This document shows, piece after piece, positions 8,816 through 15,217 of a stretch of DNA of 64,000 bases; positions within the stretch are counted from its first letter, which is position 1, and every line of letters begins with the position of its first letter. The translations under genes were made by a program, and so were the position numbers. Origin of the DNA: an uncultured Opitutaceae bacterium (GTDB lineage: Bacteria > Verrucomicrobiota > Verrucomicrobiia > Opitutales > Opitutaceae); contig CALFNN010000102.1 of NCBI GenBank assembly GCA_937902925.1, positions 62,001 to 126,000 of the forward strand, in the 5' to 3' direction. The notes beneath the pieces were generated by a model that had not been told where the DNA came from, made no database searches, and saw only the letters and a list, made by a program, of their open reading frames with translations.

Positions 8816-10294
8816 ATGATCGAGGACCGCGAACTGCTCCGGCGCTATGTCGAAGACCGCTCCGAGGCGGCGTTTGCCGAGATTGTCCGTCGGCGGATCG
8901 ACCTAGTTTACTCGGTCGCGCGGCGGCAGGTCGGGGGCGACACGCACCTGGCGGAGGATGTCACGCAAAAGGTGTTTGCCGATCTGGCGCGCAAGGCGAC
9001 GGAACTGGCCGGGCGGGCGGTGCTGAGCGGCTGGCTTTACCGGAGTGCGCAGTTTGCCGCGACGGACGTAGTGCGGAGCGAGCGGCGCCGGCGGACGCGC
9101 GAACAGGAGACCCAAATCATGAATGAAACTTCCCCGGGCGCGGATGTCGCGGTGGACTGGGAACGGTTGCGCCCGCTGCTGGATCAGGCGCTGGGGGAGT
9201 TGGGCAACGCGGAACGCGATGCGGTCGCGTTGCGCTTTTTCGAGGGGCGGGCGTTTGCGGAAATCGGTCGCGCACTGGACCTCACCGAGGAGGCGGCGCG
9301 GAAGCGCGTGGAGCGGGCGCTCGACAAGCTGCACGCGCTACTGGCGCGGCGCGGGGTGACTTCGACGGCGGCGGCGCTCGGGGTCGCGCTGGCGAATCAG
9401 GCGGGAATCGCCGCGCCGGCGGGACTGGCGGCGAGCGTCACGGGGGCGGCAATGGCGGGGACGGCGGCGGGGACGGCCGGGTGGCTGGCGACTTTTATGA
9501 CCATCGGCAAACTACAGGTGGGGATCGCGAGCGCGGTCGCGGCGGCATTCGCGACGGCCTACGTGTTGCAGGGAAAAACCAATGCGGCGTTACGCGGGGA
9601 AATTGCGGCGTTCCAGGGACAGCAGTCGTCGATGGCCGCGCTGCACGCGGATAATCAGCACCTGGCGGATGTCGCCGCGGAGGTCGAGATGCTCCGCCAC
9701 GATGACGTCGAGCTGAAACAGCTCGCGGAGCGCGCGGTTGAAATCAAGAAGGCAAACGCCGAGAAAGCACGTCTGACTCAAGCCCGCACGCAAGACCTGC
9801 GCAATGCATTCGCAGATCAGATCCGCGCCGACGACCAGCGCGCACAGCAAGAGATTGATCGGATGAACCGGGAGGGCAGTAAACTCGTCGAAGAATACAA
9901 GGTGCTCTTCGACCGATCGAAAGATGTTTCGCTCTCTGCGGAGGCTAGGGCGCAGGCGGAAGCGGAGGGGAAGGCAAAGTTAGAAGAGGTCAAGCGGACG
10001 CGCGACGAGATCAGGGCGTTTTCCGAAAACACTCGCGAAGCACTCACGCAGCGCGTCGACGCGTTCCGCCGCGTCTACGGCGACGATCCGAATTCTCCGC
10101 TGGCCTCGCTTCAGATAGGAAGCGGCGGATTCGAAGTGCGCCGCGTCCCGGCCGATGGCACCTCGCCCGCTTCACCACCGGTAATTCGTGCCGGAGCCCA
10201 GCAATTTGAAGGCCAGCGGGTGCCGGTTACCAGCGAAAATCCGAATGGCAACCAACCACCAGTAGGAGAGCTGAAACTCGGCCCGAAGCCCTGA
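8816..10294 (+). CDS. ECF-type sigma factor fused to membrane segment and long coiled coil (sigma fusion 1)
   Basis: A 492-residue protein. Residues 1-175 are an ECF-like sigma factor: region 2 (AFAEIVRRRIDLVYSVARR, then DVTQKVFADLARKA) binds core polymerase and the -10 element, and region 4 (LRFFEGRAFAEIGRALDLTEEAARKRVERAL) has the helix-turn-helix for -35. Residues 178-215 are the hydrophobic, small-residue linker shared by all four paralogs. A likely membrane helix is at about 233-251. The rest is charged coiled coil (257-410), then a Pro-rich tail. ATG 8816 aligns with the other copies. The coiled coil probably acts in dimerisation or partner binding outside the sigma core. Confidence 0.85.
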   Translation: MIEDRELLRRYVEDRSEAAFAEIVRRRIDLVYSVARRQVGGDTHLAEDVTQKVFADLARKATELAGRAVLSGWLYRSAQFAATDVVRSERRRRTREQETQIMNETSPGADVAVDWERLRPLLDQALGELGNAERDAVALRFFEGRAFAEIGRALDLTEEAARKRVERALDKLHALLARRGVTSTAAALGVALANQAGIAAPAGLAASVTGAAMAGTAAGTAGWLATFMTIGKLQVGIASAVAAAFATAYVLQGKTNAALRGEIAAFQGQQSSMAALHADNQHLADVAAEVEMLRHDDVELKQLAERAVEIKKANAEKARLTQARTQDLRNAFADQIRADDQRAQQEIDRMNREGSKLVEEYKVLFDRSKDVSLSAEARAQAEAEGKAKLEEVKRTRDEIRAFSENTREALTQRVDAFRRVYGDDPNSPLASLQIGSGGFEVRRVPADGTSPASPPVIRAGAQQFEGQRVPVTSENPNGNQPPVGELKLGPKP

Positions 10295-10327
10295 GGGTGT
10301 GTTCGCGAAAAACTTCGACGCAACAGC

Positions 10328-10618
10328 ATGAAACATCGATCTACCGTTGGATTCTTCGTCGTGCTCACGGTGCTGATCGTCGCGGGTAGCGCCGGTCTTG
10401 CCTCGCAGTGGCAGCAGACGATGCTGCTGCGCGGCGAACTCGACGGCTTGCGCGACCAGGAGCGCGAATGGAAGGCGTTGAGGGTGGAAAACGAGCGGTT
10501 GCGCGCGCAGCAAATTCCGGCGGCGGAGCTGGCGGCGTTACGGGCGGATCACGTGGCGGTGGCGCGGTTGCGGGCGGAGTTGGAGGCGCTGAAGAAAGGC
10601 GCGACGCAGGGGCGTTGA
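10328..10618 (+). CDS. small membrane-anchored coiled-coil protein, companion of sigma fusion 1
   Basis: A 96-residue protein starting 34 bp after the sigma gene. One N-terminal hydrophobic segment (FFVVLTVLIVAGSAGLA, about 9-25) is followed by a charged heptad-rich helix to the end. The layout (one helix, then coiled coil) copies that of the C-terminal half of sigma fusion 1, so the two may pair through their coiled coils. That is inference; no known family was recognised. Confidence 0.65.
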   Translation: MKHRSTVGFFVVLTVLIVAGSAGLASQWQQTMLLRGELDGLRDQEREWKALRVENERLRAQQIPAAELAALRADHVAVARLRAELEALKKGATQGR

Positions 10619-10715
10619 ACTGACGGCGGGTAGGGGAAGCCGCGCGGCGGATGGGGGCGTGATTCCGGCGGGACAGGCAGAAGCAGGGAAGCCGGCGAGC
10701 GGGGCGGAAGTTTTT

Positions 10716-10746
10716 TTGCGCGGTTTTCGGGACGGCGGGTGTTAGA
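10716..10746 (+). promoter_or_regulatory. promoter-like motif of sigma fusion 2
   Basis: TTGCGCGGTTTTCGG begins at 10716 and GTTAGA lies at 10741-10746, 19 bp after TTGCGC, inside GGCGGGTGTTAGAGG. It starts 42 bp before the ATG at 10758 and leaves only about a dozen bases before the start codon, so the transcript would be nearly leaderless. Confidence 0.6.
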
Positions 10747-10757
10747 GGGAAAGCACC

Positions 10758-12500
10758 ATGACCGATGACACCGAATTACTGCGCCGCTACGCCGAGGAAA
10801 AATCGGACGACGCCTTCGCCGAACTCGTGCGGCGGCACATCGACTTCGTCTACGCCGCGGCACTGCGGCAGGCGCACGGCAACGTGCCGCTCGCGCAGGA
10901 TGTCGCGCAGGTCGTCTTCACCGACCTGGCGCGCAAGGCGGGGCGGCTGGCGCGGCACGAGGTGGTCGTCGGCTGGCTCCACACGGCGACACGGTTCGCA
11001 GCCGGGAACGCGATTCGCTCGGAAGTCCGCCGGACGGCGCGCGAGCAGGAGGCTTTCGCGATGAACGAGGCGCTGCAGGAAGCGGACGCTCCGGCCGATT
11101 GGGAGCGGTTGCAACCGGTGCTCGACGACGTGCTGGGCGAATTGAAGGAACGCGAGCGCGCGGCGATCTTGCTGCGGTTCTTCGAGAAGAAGCCGCTCGC
11201 CGAGGTCGGGGCGAAACTGTCGCTGACCGAGACGGCGGCGCGTTCCTGCGTGGACCGGGCGCTGGAAAAAATGCGCGGCCTGCTCGCGCGGCGGGGCGTG
11301 ACCTCGACGGGCGCGGCCCTCGCGGTCGCGCTCGGGAATCAGGTGAGTGTGGCGGCACCGGCGGGACTCGCGGCGAGCGTGACGGGCGCGGCACTGGCGG
11401 GCGCGGCAGGGGCCGCGGCCGGCGGCGGCGCGATCGTCGCGGTGAAGATTTTGAATTTTATGAGCACAACCAAAATAGTCAGTGGAGTCGCGGGCGTCGT
11501 GGCGTTGCTGGCCGTCGGCTCCGCCGTCTATCAGGCGAACCTCGCCCGCGTGGCGGAAGCGAGCGCGACGGCGGTCGGCACGGAACGCGACGAATTGCGC
11601 GCCAAGCTGGGCGCGGTGGAAAAACACGCGCAGCAAGCGGATGACAGCCTGGCCGCCGCGCAAAAGGAACTGGGTGAAGCACGCGCCACGGCGGCGAAAC
11701 TGGCCGAGGCTCCGCCGACGCGTCCGCCGGCCTCGCAGTCCGGCCCGGCGATGGACTACGTGCTCGAGCATCCCGAGGTGCAGCCTACTTTTGTCGCGCA
11801 GCAGGCGCTGCGCTTGAAGGCGCACTATGACCGGTTTCTCAAGGCCTCGGGACTGTCGCCGGAGCAGCAGGAGGAGTTCCTCAGCGAGATGAAGGGATTG
11901 TCGGCCGACGAGCTGGATCTCATGGCGGCGCTGCACACCCAGGGCTATGGCGTGGGAAACCTGCCGAAGGATCCGCAGGCGCAGGCCCAGTTTCAGGAGC
12001 TGTTGAACGAACATCGGCAAAACACACAAGACATGCAGGCGAAGCTGCACGCGCTGATGGGTGACGACCTCTTCAAGCGATTCGCACAATTCGCAGGCAC
12101 GATTCCCGAGCGCAACGTCGCGGACCAGGTCGCGGCGCAGCTCTACTACACCGATGCGCCGCTCACCGCGCCGCAGGCGGACCAACTGGCGCAGATCCTC
12201 GCGCAAAACCGTTACTCCGGCCAGCCGAAGCCCACGCCGACCACCACGATGAACGGAACCTTCATCACGCCGCAGGCGATGACCGGCCGCCGGGGCCAGG
12301 CAATGCAGCAGCAAGGCATGAACCTGATGGACTGGCTCGCCCCCGTGACCGACGCGGCGCTGGCGCGGGCCCAGGCGGTGCTGACGCCGGCGCAGTTCGC
12401 GGCCTTGCAGCAGATCCAGGCGCAGCAGGTGACCCAGATCCAGCTCGCCCCGCCGCCGCCGGGAGCGCCCGTCGCGCCGGCCGCCGGCGGCGCCAAGTGA
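10758..12500 (+). CDS. ECF-type sigma factor fused to membrane segment and LTxxQ-repeat domain (sigma fusion 2)
   Basis: A 580-residue protein. Residues 1-175 are the ECF sigma part (region 2 around 20-62, region 4 around 118-176). The shared linker with RRGVTST and VAAPAGLAASVTGAALAG spans 178-215. FMSTTK precedes a predicted membrane helix at about 239-258. A coiled coil (261-320) leads to a helical C-terminal domain with LSPEQ (366-370), LTAPQ (469-473) and LTPAQ (542-546). These resemble the LTxxQ motifs of Spy/CpxP-type periplasmic chaperone-sensors. The first ~210 residues align gap-free with the other three fusions. The C-terminal domain may sense envelope stress or protein partners; that role is inferred. 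Confidence 0.85.
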   Translation: MTDDTELLRRYAEEKSDDAFAELVRRHIDFVYAAALRQAHGNVPLAQDVAQVVFTDLARKAGRLARHEVVVGWLHTATRFAAGNAIRSEVRRTAREQEAFAMNEALQEADAPADWERLQPVLDDVLGELKERERAAILLRFFEKKPLAEVGAKLSLTETAARSCVDRALEKMRGLLARRGVTSTGAALAVALGNQVSVAAPAGLAASVTGAALAGAAGAAAGGGAIVAVKILNFMSTTKIVSGVAGVVALLAVGSAVYQANLARVAEASATAVGTERDELRAKLGAVEKHAQQADDSLAAAQKELGEARATAAKLAEAPPTRPPASQSGPAMDYVLEHPEVQPTFVAQQALRLKAHYDRFLKASGLSPEQQEEFLSEMKGLSADELDLMAALHTQGYGVGNLPKDPQAQAQFQELLNEHRQNTQDMQAKLHALMGDDLFKRFAQFAGTIPERNVADQVAAQLYYTDAPLTAPQADQLAQILAQNRYSGQPKPTPTTTMNGTFITPQAMTGRRGQAMQQQGMNLMDWLAPVTDAALARAQAVLTPAQFAALQQIQAQQVTQIQLAPPPPGAPVAPAAGGAK

Positions 12501-12550
12501 GGCGCGAGGATTTCGTCAGAAAACCAAAAGATCCAAAACCAGAATTCACC

Positions 12551-12790
12551 ATGATTAAATTCGAACACACCACCGTTGTCCTGCAGTTGGAGAAAAAGAA
12601 TTTTGCGGTTTCGCGCGCGGACGTTTTCCAAGGGCTTTCCCGGGAAAGCGCGGAGACCCTCGCAAAGCTCGGCGAACAGGGCTGGGAACTCGTCGCGGCT
12701 TTTCCAGTGTCGTCGGGCAGCGCCGGGTTGACCTCGTTTGCGGCGACCGACGCGGCGCTCGGGCTGCTCAAGCGCCCGAAGGCGGCGTAG
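12551..12790 (+). CDS. small DUF4177-like protein
   Basis: A 79-residue protein starting 50 bp after sigma fusion 2. It contains LAKLGEQGWELVAAFPV, the hallmark of DUF4177-type small proteins (Gly-Trp-Glu-Leu-Val after a short helix). The ATG at 12551 was preferred to an upstream in-frame start that overlaps the sigma stop. No signal peptide or membrane segment. A strong terminator follows at 12814-12841, so sigma fusion 2 and this gene look like one transcription unit. Confidence 0.7.
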   Translation: MIKFEHTTVVLQLEKKNFAVSRADVFQGLSRESAETLAKLGEQGWELVAAFPVSSGSAGLTSFAATDAALGLLKRPKAA

Positions 12791-12813
12791 GAGGCGGAAC
12801 TTCCGGTTGGGGA

Positions 12814-12841
12814 CGCCGCCTTCGCGGAAGGCGGCGTTTTT
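12814..12841 (+). terminator. Rho-independent terminator after sigma fusion 2 unit
   Basis: A 10-bp perfect stem (CGCCGCCTTC / GAAGGCGGCG) with a 3-base loop GCG is followed directly by five T residues at 12837-12841. It lies between the DUF4177-like gene and the promoter motif of sigma fusion 3, showing that the sigma genes are separate transcription units. Confidence 0.85.
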
Positions 12842-12842
12842 G

Positions 12843-12873
12843 TTGTCCGGTTTTCGCGGTGGCGGGTGATAAT
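12843..12873 (+). promoter_or_regulatory. promoter-like motif of sigma fusion 3
   Basis: TTGTCCGGTTTTCG begins at 12843 and GATAAT lies at 12868-12873, 19 bp after TTGTCC, preceded by TG as in an extended -10. The motif starts 43 bp before the ATG at 12886. It follows immediately on a terminator. Confidence 0.65.
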
Positions 12874-12885
12874 GGGTGCATGGCC

Positions 12886-14322
12886 ATGATGGACGACAGC
12901 GCGCTGCTCCACCGCTACGCCGAGGAACGCTCGGAGGAGGCGTTCGCGGAGCTCGTGCGCCGTCACATCGGCCTCGTTTACCATGCCGCGCTGCGGCAGA
13001 CGGGCGGCGACACCACGCTCGCGGAGGACGCGACGCAGGCGGTGTTCACCGATCTGGCGCGGAAGGCGCGGGTGCTGGCGCAGCGGCCGGTCATCACCGG
13101 CTGGCTTTACACGAGCACGCGTTTCGCGGCGGCGAAGGCGCGGCGCACAGAACGGCGGCGGCAAGTCCGCGAACAGGAGGCCCAGCTCATGCATGAACTC
13201 AACCAGGATACCGGCTCCGCGACGGAGTGGGAGCGGTTGCGGCCGGTGATCGACGATGCGCTCCACGCCCTCGACGAGCGCGACCGCGAGGCGGTGCTGC
13301 TGCGCTTCTTCGAGGGCCGGCCGTTTGCCGAGATCGGCGCGAAACTTTCGCTGACCGAGGACACGGCGCGGGTGCGCGTGGGCCGGGCGCTGGACAAGAT
13401 GCACGCGCGGCTGGCCCGCCGCGGGGTGACGTCGACCGCGGCGGCGCTGGCCGCGGCGCTTGCAAACCAGACGGTCGCAGCGGCGCCCGCAGGGCTGGCT
13501 GCGACGGTGACGGGGGCGGCGCTGGCGGGAGCGATGAGCGGCGCGGAGGTCGCGTGGCTCGCATTTTTCACGATGAACAAAATCAAAGCCGGGGTGGTGG
13601 GGGCGATCCTCCTCGCGGCGCTCGTGCCCGCGTTGGTCGAGGTGCGGGCGCATCAGGCGCTGAGCGACGAATTGCAAAATCTCCAGGCCGGGGAGAACGC
13701 GGCGCAGCGCGCGAACACACAGTTGATGACGGCGCTCGCCAAGGTGGGTGCGAAGAACCCGGTGGCGAACGAATCGGGTGAGCTGGCAAAGATGCGCGCC
13801 CGCGCGGCGGTGCTCCGGGCGCGACCCGAAGGCGTCGTCGAGGCGGAGATGCGGCCGCCGGCCAATGCGGGCTGGGCGACCCCGGAGGCGGCGTTCGAGA
13901 CGATGAACTGGGCGGTCACGGCCGGCGATTGGGCGACGTTCGCCAAGTCTTGGAAGTTCGAGAGGGAGAACAAGTCGGCGGCGGATGCATTTTTCGCCGG
14001 GCTCAGTCCCGAGGCACGGGAGAAATATGGCACGCCGGAGCGCGTGCTCGCGCATGCGCTGCTGGAGTCATCCTTCCCGCACGGGAGCGACTGGATGGTG
14101 GCGATGCAGGTTTACGACGTTCAAGTGGTCGACGGGCCCGCTCCGATGAAAGTGCTGATCTGGCAGCGGCTGGGCGACGGGCATGAGTTTGCCAACGCCG
14201 CCACGCTGGAACGGTCCGCCGGCGGCTGGGTCGCGGGGCAACCGGGCGTGGCGAAAATCCTGAAGATTCTGATTCCCCAGCTGGACTCGGTGTCGGGCGA
14301 ACTGCGGCCGAAACAGAAATAA
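12886..14322 (+). CDS. ECF-type sigma factor fused to membrane segment and a domain shared with the next gene (sigma fusion 3)
   Basis: A 478-residue protein counted from the ATG at 12886, which aligns MMDDSALL with MTDDTELL of the paralogs; ATGs at 12880 and 12889 are alternatives. The sigma part covers 1-175, the conserved RRGVTST...VAAPAGLAATVTGAALAG linker 178-215, and a predicted membrane helix about 233-251. A short coiled coil follows. Residues about 330-478 form a domain containing LSPEAREKYGTPERV. The downstream membrane protein carries the same motif (LPPEAREKYPTPEKM) at the same place in its fold. The domain may be NTF2-like, though I cannot confirm the fold. Probable role: a membrane-held sigma factor with a sensory or partner-binding tail. 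Confidence 0.85.
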   Translation: MMDDSALLHRYAEERSEEAFAELVRRHIGLVYHAALRQTGGDTTLAEDATQAVFTDLARKARVLAQRPVITGWLYTSTRFAAAKARRTERRRQVREQEAQLMHELNQDTGSATEWERLRPVIDDALHALDERDREAVLLRFFEGRPFAEIGAKLSLTEDTARVRVGRALDKMHARLARRGVTSTAAALAAALANQTVAAAPAGLAATVTGAALAGAMSGAEVAWLAFFTMNKIKAGVVGAILLAALVPALVEVRAHQALSDELQNLQAGENAAQRANTQLMTALAKVGAKNPVANESGELAKMRARAAVLRARPEGVVEAEMRPPANAGWATPEAAFETMNWAVTAGDWATFAKSWKFERENKSAADAFFAGLSPEAREKYGTPERVLAHALLESSFPHGSDWMVAMQVYDVQVVDGPAPMKVLIWQRLGDGHEFANAATLERSAGGWVAGQPGVAKILKILIPQLDSVSGELRPKQK

Positions 14323-14343
14323 GTCGGACAACAACGCCGAACG

Positions 14344-15150
14344 ATGATCGCGAAACTGTTCAAAATCGGACTGCCGCTGCTAGTCCTGGGGCTGGGTATC
14401 GGAGCGTATGTCCATTTCCGCAGGGCCAACGCCCGGCTGAGCCAGCAGGTCGTGGCCGCACGCGAGCGGAACGAACGGACCGCCCGCCTGCGCGAGAACA
14501 ACGAAAAATTGCGCACCATCGTGGCGCGGGCGAAAGCGGACGAGGGTGATGGGTTGCGCGCGATCCACGCGGAGGCAGCGCAAGCGCGGAACGAGGTTGC
14601 GAATTTGGAGCGCCAGGCCGGGGAACGCTACACCGCGAAGGTGGCGAAGGACGAGGCGGCAGCCGAGGCATTGCAGTCCAACCGCGCCCCGACCAAGGGC
14701 CCGATGCTCGTCGACAACTGCCGCGACGTCGGCCGCGGCTCGCCCGCCGCCGCACTCCAGACGCTGGTGTGGGCGAGCGTGAAAGGCGACGACGAGGCGG
14801 TGGCGGGCATGATTGTGCTCGACGGCAAGGCCCGGGGGCTGGTGGCCGCGCTGCTCGCGACGTTGCCGCCGGAGGCGCGGGAAAAATATCCGACCCCGGA
14901 GAAAATGGCGGCGCTCGTGCTGGCGGACATGCTGCTGAACGTCTCGACGATCCAGGTGGTGGCACAGTCGCCTCTCGACTCGCAGCGCGTCGTAGTGACG
15001 GTCGGAAACCTCTCGGGGAAGACCATCGACCTCGTGATGGCCGCCGGGCCCGACGGCTGGCAGGTGGTGACCGCCGACCGCAAGATATTCGAGCAGTTCA
15101 AAGCCAAAATCGTGGGCGCGGGTCCGCCGCCGGCGCCCGCAAAGAAGTAG
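14344..15150 (+). CDS. membrane-anchored coiled-coil protein sharing the tail domain of sigma fusion 3
   Basis: A 268-residue protein starting 21 bp after sigma fusion 3. An N-terminal membrane helix (about 8-24) is followed by a long charged coiled coil (28-115) and a globular domain (about 132-250). That domain contains LATLPPEAREKYPTPEKM, clearly paralogous to the C-terminal domain of the preceding sigma fusion. It is thus the sigma fusion without its sigma part. It could form mixed oligomers with sigma fusion 3 or compete for the same ligand; this is inference. The C-terminus is Pro/Ala/Lys-rich. Confidence 0.75.
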   Translation: MIAKLFKIGLPLLVLGLGIGAYVHFRRANARLSQQVVAARERNERTARLRENNEKLRTIVARAKADEGDGLRAIHAEAAQARNEVANLERQAGERYTAKVAKDEAAAEALQSNRAPTKGPMLVDNCRDVGRGSPAAALQTLVWASVKGDDEAVAGMIVLDGKARGLVAALLATLPPEAREKYPTPEKMAALVLADMLLNVSTIQVVAQSPLDSQRVVVTVGNLSGKTIDLVMAAGPDGWQVVTADRKIFEQFKAKIVGAGPPPAPAKK

Positions 15151-15174
15151 GTCCGCCAGGCGGCGAAGATTATT

Positions 15175-15204
15175 TTGTGCGGTTTCGGCCGCGCCGGTGT
15201 TTAG
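15175..15204 (+). promoter_or_regulatory. promoter-like motif of sigma fusion 4
   Basis: TTGTGCGGTTTCGG begins at 15175 and GTTTAG lies at 15199-15204, 18 bp after TTGTGC, within CCGGTGTTTAG. It starts 43 bp before the ATG at 15218. Confidence 0.55.
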
Positions 15205-15217
15205 CTGCTGAACACCG

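Noticed and set aside
14322-14336. Reverse-complement match to TTGTTGTCCG after sigma fusion 3
   Set aside because: It lacks the second element, points away from any gene and lies in a 21-bp gap; probably chance.
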